Origin: Austropuccinia psidii | Taxonomy: Eukaryota; Basidiomycota; Pucciniomycetes; Pucciniales; Sphaerophragmiaceae | Assembly: GCA_023105745.1 (NCBI GenBank) | Contig: JALGQZ010000008.1 | Coordinates: forward strand, 49,962,618-50,026,617 | Length of the DNA stretch: 64,000 nucleotides | Direction of reading: 5' to 3' | Part shown: piece after piece, positions 13,113 to 22,126 of the stretch | Layout of the letters: every line of letters begins with the position of its first letter | Numbering within the stretch: position 1 is the stretch's first letter | Made by a program: the position numbers and the translations under genes | Notes under the pieces: model-generated | Told to the model about the DNA's origin: nothing | The model's input: the letters and a program-made list of their open reading frames with translations, nothing else | Databases searched by the model: none

Positions 13113-13570
13113 TTCTTTATTCTTTATATATAAAACTCTTATATTATTAAAGACCAAAGACCATCTTAATATTAATCACTATTTTTACGTGATTAAATCA
13201 ATTCTTTAATTGTTTTTGTTATAAATCTCTCTATAAACTTATTTCCACGTAAAATCAAGAAATTTAGTAATTTTCTTTATTTTTTATTGTAATTACAATT
13301 TGAAAAGGTTGTATTATATTCTTTTGGTGTAAAATATCTCAAAATTATTATTTTAAGTGTTAAAAGTAGGTTATTTCATCTTATTATAATAATTTCTCTC
13401 TTATTATTACTCTTAATAATTCTTAATTAATATAAATAGTATTTATATTAATATATAACTTTAATATTAGTAATATTATTGTTATTAATTGTTTTTTATT
13501 TATAAAAAACAGTTTTTTATGCCTTTATTATTTGTTGGTAACAATAATAAAGAGCTTTATAATATATTAA

Positions 13571-15248
13571 GGGTGTTGGTAAACACACGTAAGCTTTTAG
13601 TAAAAACACGTAAGCCCTTACGTGTTTTTACCATAAACTTACGTGTTTTTACCAAATTATGGCCAAAACACGTAATTTTATGGTAAAAACACGTAAGTAA
13701 CCTAATTTTTTTATAAAAATTCCTCAGGCTCATTTTTGAGAATTTTTAACATTTTTTTTTGCCATATTTTTTCCGACATGGGATGTGAAGGTCCTCAAAT
13801 TTTTTCAATTTTTTTTTTTTGCCCAATTTTTCTATTTTGGGCAATTTGGTAAAATGGCCCATTTTTTTGAAAAAATTCATTAAAAATGTTCCCACTTATG
13901 AATTTCAATAATTTTTTTTTTAAAATGAAGGTGAGAATGTTGAAAATAATAAACCAGAAGCCCAACATTTTGGTATTTTTTTTGCAAGAACATTTGTAGA
14001 CCCAAAAAGTCCATGTTTTTTTATGTTTTTTTGTTCATGTTTGTAGTTGAATTGAAAATGCCATTTATGACATAAATTGAATTCAAAATTTAATTTATGA
14101 TGAGTGGAAGTTAAAATTTGATTTTTGGCATTAACAGTGCCATTTATCACATCAAAAGTGCCATAAATGGCATCACTAATGACATAATAATGCCATAAAA
14201 TGGCATCAAGAATGACATACAGATGCCATTTATGGCCAGAAAATTGGCATAAATAGCATTACAGAAATGCCATAAATTGAATTTAATGGCCTTGAAAATG
14301 CCATTTATTTATTTAAAAAATGCCATAAATGGCCTTAAAAATGGCATTAATGGCCTTAACATTGGCCTTAAAAATGGAATTAATGGCCTTAACTATAACA
14401 TAAATGGCATCAAAAATGCCATTTATGGAATCAAAAATTCCATTTGTGGCATTACATAAATGTAATTAACAATGCCATTTATGGTGCTACATAAATGGCA
14501 TTATGCCATTTACTGCATTGATAATGCCATTCATGGTATCAGTAATGCCATTAATGGCATTATTAATGCCATTTATGGCATTAATGGCATTATTAATGCC
14601 ATTAATGGCATTAATGGCATTATTAATGCCATTAATGGCATTAATGGCATCAGAAATGTTGCATTTTTGATGCCACAAATGGCATTGTTGATGCCATAAA
14701 TGGCATTGTTGATGCCATAAATGGCATTAATGGCATAAATAATATTTCATTGATAATGCCATTAATGGCACTGTTAATACCATTAATGGCACTGTTAATG
14801 CCATTTATGGCAGTATTAATGCCATTTATGGCAGTGTTAATGCCATTTATGGCACTGTTAATGCCATTTATGGCACTGTTAATACCATTAATGGCACTGT
14901 TAATGCCATTTATGGCAGTGTTAATGCCATTTATGGCAGTGTTAATGCCATTTATGGCACTGTTAATCGCCATTTATGGCATTAATGGCATCAGAAATAT
15001 TTCATTTATAATTCCATTAATGGCACTGTTAATGCCATAAATGGAATTTTTAATGGCACAAAATGGCATTAATGGCATCATACATGCCATAAATAGCCAT
15101 ATTTCATTTAAAAAACCATCCCTTACGTGTTTTTACCATAAAATACGTGTTTTTACCAATTGATGGTAAAAACACGTAAGTTTTTAGTAAAAACACGTAA
15201 GCTCTTACGTGTTTTTACCAATTTGCTTACGTGTTTTTACCAATACCC
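13571..15248. mobile_element. Non-autonomous DNA transposon (TIR, 8-bp TSD) nested in LTR A
   Basis: The 3' LTR lacks this segment, which defines its borders. The 8-bp target duplication TATATTAA is exact (13563-13570 and 15249-15256). Terminal inverted repeats begin GGGT(G/A)TTGGTAAA and match at 22 of 24 positions. Both ends carry about a dozen subterminal copies, in both orientations, of GGTAAAAACACGTAAG or its complement. The interior is mostly a palindromic minisatellite; no transposase is encoded. An 8-bp duplication is known for hAT and a few other superfamilies (for example KDZ and P), but the GGGT terminus does not decide which. Confidence 0.92.
14150..15110. repeat. Palindromic minisatellite, 21-bp core period
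   Basis: Repeats of ATGCCATTTATGGCA with short spacers (CTGTTA, GTGTTA, TTATTA). Between about 14755 and 14970 the period is a regular 21 bp; outside it the order is looser. Each unit is nearly self-complementary, so both strands stay open in several frames and give artificial ORFs of the ING-INSA or PFMALLM kind. I see no reason to call these proteins. Confidence 0.93.
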
Positions 15249-15480
15249 TATATTAATTATTTTATATTAATATATTATTTATAATATTATAATTTCATAT
15301 AATATTAATTTATATTATTATATTCATTTAATAATATAATATTTTTACGCCGTAATAATAATATTTCTTTATTATTATTATTATTTTAATCTTATTTATC
15401 TTAATTATAAGGACATTCAGAGTACAATAAGTAATAAATTAGTAATTTTTACTTATTGTTTCATAGTCAAACCTTACACT

Positions 15481-15498
15481 TGGGGGCCTGGCCGTGAT
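15481..15498 (+). other. Primer-binding-site-like sequence of family A
   Basis: TGGGGGCCTGGCCGTGAT begins 2 nt after the 5' LTR, where a tRNA normally anneals to prime minus-strand synthesis. It starts TGG, as required to pair with a CCA end. Family E has the same site with one change at 38647-38664. The complement would be a tRNA 3' end with discriminator C; a proline-type tRNA is possible, but I cannot identify it. Confidence 0.65.
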
Positions 15499-15990
15499 AT
15501 TTACTTAAAAGACCTTTAAAAAGATTCTATTTGGGTTTATCCAATAATAAATTATATTTATAATCATAAAATTACATAATAATTTTATATTTTATTGATT
15601 TTAAAAGCTATTGAGGCATTTGGAAAGCAATTGTACTGTCTTACACGTGTTTTTTCACATCCTTAGACTTGCAAGAACTTTCTTTGAGTGACTCTAGTGA
15701 TTAAAAGAGATATTATATAAATTAAAAATAATTTTTATTATAATTTAATTTTATAAGAATCATATTCATTTTTTATTTTATTCTTTAAAAAATAAAAATA
15801 AAAAAATATATAAAAAATATTAAAAAATATTAAAAACCAATATAAAAGTCATTTTTATTCATTTTTATTCATTTCTTTATTTATTTCAATTTTTCAAAGA
15901 TATAAAAGCAATTTCTACGTGGAAAATTGCCATATCTTGCCAAAAATAACACTTATTATAAAAAGACTTATATTTATTTGTCTTTTTTAG
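15499..15990 (+). other. Leader of family-A element
   Basis: AT-rich untranslated sequence between the primer-binding site and the first gag-related segment. It ends with a pyrimidine-rich run and TTTTTTAG at 15983-15990, which looks like a 3' splice site. No open frame is supported. Confidence 0.55.
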
Positions 15991-17243
15991 TGTTTGAAGA
16001 TAACCCAACAGAAGACAACCAAGCTACTGTTGAGAGATTGGTGGAAGAAACTTGTCAAAGTTCTCCTACACCAGTTATCACCAAAAGAAAGAAAGCTAAG
16101 AAATTAGACTTTCCAGGGCCCACCATTCAAGACTCTGAAGGTGAGCACCACTTTTTAAATTGCCATAAAAGAATTTTATTCTAAAATACTTTTATTTTAT
16201 TTTTTTCTTATTCTTTAAATTATGACTACCAGAAGAGGTTCCCAATACTCCATCCAATCAGATGGAGCTGGACTCAGAGGTATAATTGATCCCTCAAAAG
16301 GGAAAAGAAAGGGCAATGTCCCCAGTGGAACAGAATCCACACAAGGAAGTGCCTTATCCCAAAGCAAGTCCCAGAAATGCCCATGATATCTGAGCCTGAA
16401 TTGGAACTAAGTATGAGTAACTCAAATAGGTACAAATCACATTCAGAGGGCTCAAATAGACATCTACATGAGCCATTACAAGCAGTATTACACAGTATAC
16501 AAGGACAAAGACTGGGAAATGCTGCCTCAAATACACCAAGGAGTGATGAACTCCTGGCACATCCTGAAAAAGTTCCTCAAAGAGGAGGAGATAGTGAAAT
16601 ACTCCAATGGATGGAATCCACTGTCATCCAAACCTCAAATCAAAAAGATCAAGGATTATCATGCCAAAAAGAGGGAGGCAACCAAGGAAGAAGCCCCAGT
16701 AGCTTCTACCAGCAAGCCTCAAGCCAACCCACTTCCCCAAGAAGGGAAGAAGAACAAGAAAAAACATCGGAGGAAACCATATTCCCCAAGCTACAGAATC
16801 CCAAGAATCCAAAAGGATGCCATGGACAATGTTTTCAACATGGCCAGAACCTTGATGGAATTCAAGGACAAGGAAGAGCAAAGAATGAGACAACCTCATT
16901 TCCCAAAGAAATAACCTTTTCAAAAGATGTTGTAAATACTTTAACAGAAATTAAGAACAGTATATTACCTCTAAAAGAAATTAAAGATAGTTTATTGTCA
17001 CTACAAGAAATAAATAACAATTTATCTTCTTTGACAAAAATTGTTGTGCAAAACAAGAAAGAAATTGACAACATTAAGTTTATTGTTGAAAATAATAAAC
17101 CAAAAAATTTAATTGACAATACTCAAAAATTAATACAAGGACAACAAGAATTGTATAAATACATAAAAGATATCAAAGACAAGACTTTGACAATCAATTA
17201 TGATGTGAGTATTGACAATCTTACAGAAAAATTAAATAAATGA
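15991..17243 (+). pseudogene. gag N-terminal region of family A (probably spliced, broken)
   Basis: Gag forms the particle shell. The segment 15991-16140 is open and bounded by AG and GTGAGC. It would join phase-correctly to 16233 (after ACCAG), reach ATG 16262, and, after removing 16368-16429, continue to 16914 with the conserved block MDNVFNMARTL. The matching family-E gag at 39193-40697 shows the same layout. An unspliced alternative starts at ATG 16222 (MTTRRGSQYSIQS) and stops at 16384. Breaks: TAA at 16283 where a related copy has lysine; TAA at 16912 ending the conserved frame, the downstream coiled-coil part (16915-17243, rich in I/L/K) being one frame back; TGA at 17241. A second frame, 16377-17243, overlaps the conserved one. 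Which frames are translated is unsettled. Confidence 0.75.
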
Positions 17244-17297
17244 AGTATTTCTGTAGAGAAATTTGAAGAGAAAACTTCATCACACCAAAAATTACTT

Positions 17298-20200
17298 TTG
17301 GACCATGTGGAAAAAAGTGATGAAGCAAGAATGCATCTGAAAGATGATATTCAAAGTGAAATAAGGCTTATTACAGAAAAAATGGATAAAATTAATGAGG
17401 CTAATTTAAATATGCCAAAGTTATCAACACCATTTTCTCATATAAGAAGCCCTGTTAAAACAAAAGAGGAATTGTCAAATCCTTTCATAACAGACTTGAG
17501 TCACCAAGACAATAACCAAGTCTTAATGAAAGAAGCACCTCAATTGAAGGAATGGCCAACATTCACAGGAGAAGGTGAATATGACCACATGTCATTTATT
17601 AAAACAATTGACATGTTACAAGAAGACTATGCCATACCAGATGAATTAATCACTGCAAGATTACATTCATTGTTTGAGAAATCTGCAAAAAGATGGTATT
17701 ATGGCATAAGACAAACAAATGGTAAAAATACCTGGTCTTGGTGGAAACAAGAAATAATCACCAAGTGGGCAAATGATGCCTGGAGGTATAAGATAGAAAA
17801 TGCATTTGAAAACTCTTTCTTTGACCCAGAGAAAGATAAACCTTTAACTTGGTTCTTAAAACAAGTTGAAAGGCTTAATGCACTGTACCCAGAAATGTCA
17901 CAGAAAATGGTGCATATGAAAATACTTAAAAAATGTGGAGGGGAACTAGAACATGCCCTAAGAAGCAGGTGTATAGAACCATGCTCCACAGAAGAGTATA
18001 TAAATGCACTAGAGGATATAGTAACAAGAACAAAAATTGGCAGGACTTGGAAAAAATTGGACATTAAAAGCCCAAATAAACCATTTATCAAAAAAGATAA
18101 GTCAAAAGAATCATTTAAGCCCAATACATCCAACAATAATGAGCAAAGAAAATGCCATAAATGTGGAGGTATTGGACACTTAGCCAATAATTGCCTTAAA
18201 AAAGCAAAGATTAATGAAATTGTGGAAACAGAAAACCACAATGACAAAGAAGAGGAATCTGACTCTGAAAAAGAGACAGAAGAGTCAGAAAGCTCTGAAA
18301 GTGATGAAATCAATATAATTAATGCACAAATTAATAATATTGATATAATTTATGAAGTACTGGATGTTAATTCAAACTTGCCACAAGTTGGAACATCTGA
18401 CACAAATCTGACAAACATACAAGATGCCAAAATGTATAGAACCAAACCTGAAAGAGGAATGGGATATACAGCTGGAAAATCAAGTATTAGTATTGTTATG
18501 GTTGATAACCAAGAAGGAAAGGTTAACTTGGATACAGGAGCATATTGCACTTGTGTTGGCAAAAGTTATTTAAAAACCATTGTCCCAGACTGGCAAGAAA
18601 AACTTATGCCAATACAAGGTGTCAAATTTAGTAGTGCAAGTGAGAGCATGAAGCCCCTTGGAATAATTGATTTAACACTAATTTTTCCTCATCCCTCACA
18701 ATGTGTCAGAATTAAAGTAGAGTTTGTAGTAATGGACAACTGTACCAGTAATCATTTCATACTTGGGAATGACTACTTATCAATCTATGGTATAGATATC
18801 TCCAACCAAAAGGATAGATATTTTACCATAGGAGATAACAAAAGACAAAAATTTGGATTCTTAAATAACAAAAAACAAATAACAGTTATTAAGAATGAAG
18901 AAAAAATTCCAGAAAAAGAACTTTTTATATCTGAACAACTCAAAGAGGCAGAATTCAATCAAGAATTAACAGAAAAAATGAAAGAAAAATTGATTGACCT
19001 CTTATTTAAGTATAAAAATGCCTTTGCAACTGACAAAGAGCCACTAGGTGCCATAATTGGACATGAAGTGGATATAATTCTTAATGTAGAAAAACCTTAC
19101 CCACCTTTATTAAGAAGACCTGCTTATCCAGCCAGTCCAAGAGCTAGAGAAGCCTTAGAGGTGCACATTAAAGAATTAATGGACCTAGGAGTATTAAGAA
19201 AGGTTGGACATAATGAACAAGTAGAAGTTACTACACCTGTCATTATAACTTGGCATAATGGAAAATCAAGGATGGTAGGAGACTTCAGAGCCCTGAATAC
19301 CTATACCATTCCAGACAGATATCCAATACCCAGAATCCATGAGACATTAACCCAATTGTCACAAGCTAAGTTCATCACAGCTATGGATGCTCTTAAGGGT
19401 TTTCATCAAAATGTCTTAACAGACAATGCCAAGAAACTACTAAGAATAATAGTCCATTGTGGAATTTTTGAATACTTAAGAATGCCATTTGGAATAAAAA
19501 ATGCACCTTCCCATTATCAAAGAATGATGAATACCATATTCCCTGAAGAATTATCAGAAGGATGGTTGATTATCTATATTGATGATATCATAGTTTGCTC
19601 AGAAACTTGGGAAAATCACCTTACAAGACTAGAAAGGGTACTACAAAAAATAGTCCAAGTGAATATGAAAATTTCCTTGAAAAAGTGTCATTTTGCATAC
19701 AGTGAATTAAAAGCACTAGGACATGTAGTATCTGGCCTTAGTCTAGGAATAGACAAAAATAAAGTAGCAGCAGTCCTACTTAAACCAATGCCTCAAACCA
19801 AAAAGGAAATGCAATCATTTCTAGGATTTGCTGGTTACTATAGACAGCATATAAAGGACTTTGCAAAGATTGCTAAATCCTTGTATAAGCTATGTGACCA
19901 ACAAACAGTCTATGATATGACAGAAGAAAGAGTCAAGGCATATGAAGAATTGAAAAATTCCTTAACAAATGCCCCATTTCTTCTAATGCCAGATTGGAAA
20001 CTGCCCTTCAAACTGTATATTGATGCTTGTGGAGAAGGATTAGGTGCTGCACTTCACCAAACACAAATTATCAATGATAAGCCAGTGGAAGGACCAATTT
20101 GTTTCATTTCAAGGCAAATAAAGCCAACAGAAGCAAGGTATGGAGCAAGCCAAATGGAATGCTTATGCTTAGTGTGGGCTTTAGAAAAACTGCATTATTA

Positions 20201-20585
20201 TTTGGATGGCACAGTATTTGATGTAATCACAGACTGTAATGCTGTGAAATCACTATTAAATATGAAGACTCCAAATAGACATATGCTGAGATGGCAAATT
20301 GCTATCCAAGAATATAGAGGAAATATGACTATTGTACATAAATCTGGAAATATTCATAAAAATGCAGATGGTCTTAGCAGATGGGCTCTAGCAAATACCC
20401 CTGACAATCCAGCATGGGTACCACAAGAAGAGCACCATATAGAAGGAATATGTGTCACAGACATAGGCACAGAATTCTTTAACCAAGTTAAAGAAAGCTA
20501 TAAGACAGACAAAAATTGCCATATCTTAAGCCAACTTCTAATGAAAGACTGCAAAGATCCATCACTTTCAACAAAAAGTAGATGA
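17298..20585 (+). CDS. Gag capsid/nucleocapsid - protease - reverse transcriptase - RNase H (family A Gypsy)
   Basis: A 1095-codon frame that is really the continuation of gag across TGA 17241. Domains in order: retrotransposon capsid region (about residues 85-260, [18 protein letters not shown] onward); zinc knuckle [14 protein letters not shown]; an acidic linker ([22 protein letters not shown]); aspartic protease with [13 protein letters not shown]; reverse transcriptase with the catalytic YIDDIIV and upstream [14 protein letters not shown]; RNase H beginning [14 protein letters not shown] with the later NADGLSR. Active-site residues look intact. The frame stops at TGA 20583, but the sequence picks up in +1 frame as [13 protein letters not shown] toward integrase, so one base seems inserted near 20573 (GATCCATCACTTTCAACAA). 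The annotated start is an arbitrary in-frame point; a genuine product would start in gag. Confidence 0.93.
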   Translation: MDHVEKSDEARMHLKDDIQSEIRLITEKMDKINEANLNMPKLSTPFSHIRSPVKTKEELSNPFITDLSHQDNNQVLMKEAPQLKEWPTFTGEGEYDHMSFIKTIDMLQEDYAIPDELITARLHSLFEKSAKRWYYGIRQTNGKNTWSWWKQEIITKWANDAWRYKIENAFENSFFDPEKDKPLTWFLKQVERLNALYPEMSQKMVHMKILKKCGGELEHALRSRCIEPCSTEEYINALEDIVTRTKIGRTWKKLDIKSPNKPFIKKDKSKESFKPNTSNNNEQRKCHKCGGIGHLANNCLKKAKINEIVETENHNDKEEESDSEKETEESESSESDEINIINAQINNIDIIYEVLDVNSNLPQVGTSDTNLTNIQDAKMYRTKPERGMGYTAGKSSISIVMVDNQEGKVNLDTGAYCTCVGKSYLKTIVPDWQEKLMPIQGVKFSSASESMKPLGIIDLTLIFPHPSQCVRIKVEFVVMDNCTSNHFILGNDYLSIYGIDISNQKDRYFTIGDNKRQKFGFLNNKKQITVIKNEEKIPEKELFISEQLKEAEFNQELTEKMKEKLIDLLFKYKNAFATDKEPLGAIIGHEVDIILNVEKPYPPLLRRPAYPASPRAREALEVHIKELMDLGVLRKVGHNEQVEVTTPVIITWHNGKSRMVGDFRALNTYTIPDRYPIPRIHETLTQLSQAKFITAMDALKGFHQNVLTDNAKKLLRIIVHCGIFEYLRMPFGIKNAPSHYQRMMNTIFPEELSEGWLIIYIDDIIVCSETWENHLTRLERVLQKIVQVNMKISLKKCHFAYSELKALGHVVSGLSLGIDKNKVAAVLLKPMPQTKKEMQSFLGFAGYYRQHIKDFAKIAKSLYKLCDQQTVYDMTEERVKAYEELKNSLTNAPFLLMPDWKLPFKLYIDACGEGLGAALHQTQIINDKPVEGPICFISRQIKPTEARYGASQMECLCLVWALEKLHYYLDGTVFDVITDCNAVKSLLNMKTPNRHMLRWQIAIQEYRGNMTIVHKSGNIHKNADGLSRWALANTPDNPAWVPQEEHHIEGICVTDIGTEFFNQVKESYKTDKNCHILSQLLMKDCKDPSLSTKSR

Positions 20586-22014
20586 AATATGGAAAAAGGC
20601 ATATGATGAAGGAAGATTTCACCTCCTTGATGGAATCCTTTACCATAGCACAAAACACACATGTGTTATGGCCTTAACAGACAGAACACTAATAAACACT
20701 ATTTTACATGAGTGTCATGATAGTGTTGCATCTGGACATCTCTCAGAAGATAGGACACTAGAGAGGGTGAAAACCTGCTCTTGGTGGCCAAATTGGAAGA
20801 AAGATGTTGCAGAGTACTGCCAAACTTGTGACAGATGTCAAAAAGCCAACAGAGCCACAGGAAAGAAATTTGGAATGATGATCCAAATCCAAGAACCAAA
20901 ATCTCCATGGGAAATAGTTCATATGGATTGGGTAACAGCCTTACCTCCAGGAGGAGACAGGAGTTATAATGCATGCCTAGTATTAGTTGACAGGTACAGT
21001 AAAACTCCCATGTTCTTACCATGTCATAAAGATGACACAGCTATGGATACAGCCATAATGATATGGAATAAAGTCATTAGCCACACAGGCTTATTCCAAA
21101 ATATTATAAGTGACAGAGACCCAAAGTTCACTTCAGCATTATGGACAAATCTCCATAGCTTGTTTGGGACAAAGTTATCATTCTCAACAGCTTATCATCC
21201 TCAAGCTGATGGTCTAGCAGAAAGAATGATACAGACCCTAGAGGATATGATCAGAAGATTCTGTGCTTATGGGCTAGAATTCAAAGATTCTGATGGTTTT
21301 ACCCATGATTGGTGTACACTAATACCAGCACTTGAACTGGCATATAAGACATCAATCCATTCTTCTACTGGCAAAACACCAGCAATACTAGAGAAAGGTT
21401 GGAATCCAAGACTTCCCTATGATACCCTCAAAAAAGACTTAGTGGATATACATCCAACAGCAAGCAGTTTCAAGATAATGCTTGACAAAGCAAAACACCA
21501 TGCAAACAGATGCATGCAAGATTCTTTTAAATATGCAAAAGAAAGATGGGATAAAAGTCATAAGCCACCTGATTTCAAAATAGGGGACTTGGTTTTAGTA
21601 TCAACCCTTAATTTCAATAACATAAAAGGCCCAAAGAAATTGAAAGATTCCTTTGCAGGACCATTTATGATAAAAGCACTCCATGGACCCAATGCTGTGC
21701 AATTAGAACTCACAGGTGAATTAATGAACAAGCACCCAACTTTCCCTGTAAGTCTAATAAAGCCTTACAGTTCAAGTGACAAGGAGTTATTTCCACTAAG
21801 AAATAAACCCCCACTTGAAATTCCACCCTTGGAAGAAGGAGAAGAAAAGAAAATAGTCAAAGTCCTTAAAGAAAGAAGGACAAGAAACAAAAAAGAAAGG
21901 GAATACCTTGTAAGGTATGGAAATTCAACTCAAGAAGATGAATGGCTACTTGAAAAAGATATAACAAATGCTGATAAACTACTAAGAAGGTTCAGACATG
22001 AAAGAAAGCCTTAA
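20570..22014 (+). CDS. Integrase with chromodomain-like tail (family A Gypsy, pol 3' part)
   Basis: Reads on in the frame that opens at about 20574. Integrase inserts the cDNA into the genome. The zinc-binding HHCC domain ([11 protein letters not shown]...CQTCDRC) is followed by the catalytic D,D,E core: HMDWV near residue 90 of the ATG-led part, SDRDPKF, and [13 protein letters not shown] with the glutamate. The C-terminal domain ([27 protein letters not shown]) leads to a chromodomain-like end ([21 protein letters not shown]). Stop TAA at 22012-22014, about 110 nt before the 3' LTR. All catalytic residues are present, so only the frame break to the upstream half disables it. The in-frame ATG at 20668 is probably not a natural start. 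Confidence 0.93.
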
Positions 22015-22126
22015 AAATAGAAAAGTTAAGCATTATTGAGCTTCAAGACTTGAAGAGGTAGGACAGTGGATGATACCCTAATCACACATATCAGATTGTG
22101 GTACAATCTTTTTTGGTGGTAGGGAA
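22015..22126 (+). other. 3' noncoding region and polypurine tract of family A
   Basis: Between the pol stop and the 3' LTR. The last bases GGTGGTAGGGAA (22115-22126) are purine-rich and adjoin the LTR start, as a plus-strand primer should. Confidence 0.65.

Larger units (their letters stand above)
11767..15478 (+). mobile_element. 5' LTR of family-A element, with nested insertion
   Basis: Same sequence as the 3' LTR except for the insertion at 13571-15248. It carries the promoter-like box at 13036-13045 and a donor-like AAAAG|GTAATT at 13107/13108. Ends CAAACCTTACA at 15478, followed by a primer-binding-like site. Differences from the 3' LTR cluster before about 12715; the next ~800 bp appear identical. 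Confidence 0.95.

Noticed and set aside
14277..15040. Overlapping ORFs of 60-107 codons on both strands
   Set aside because: They are produced by the palindromic 21-bp satellite, whose period is a multiple of three; the peptides are pure repeat and mirror each other.
14150..15110. CRISPR-like array
   Set aside because: The spacers are not unique, units are palindromic satellite repeats, there are no cas genes and the context is a eukaryotic transposon.
17699..18313. 204-codon minus-strand ORF
   Set aside because: Shadow of the capsid and nucleocapsid coding region; serine/leucine-rich as expected for the complement of an acidic, lysine-rich frame.
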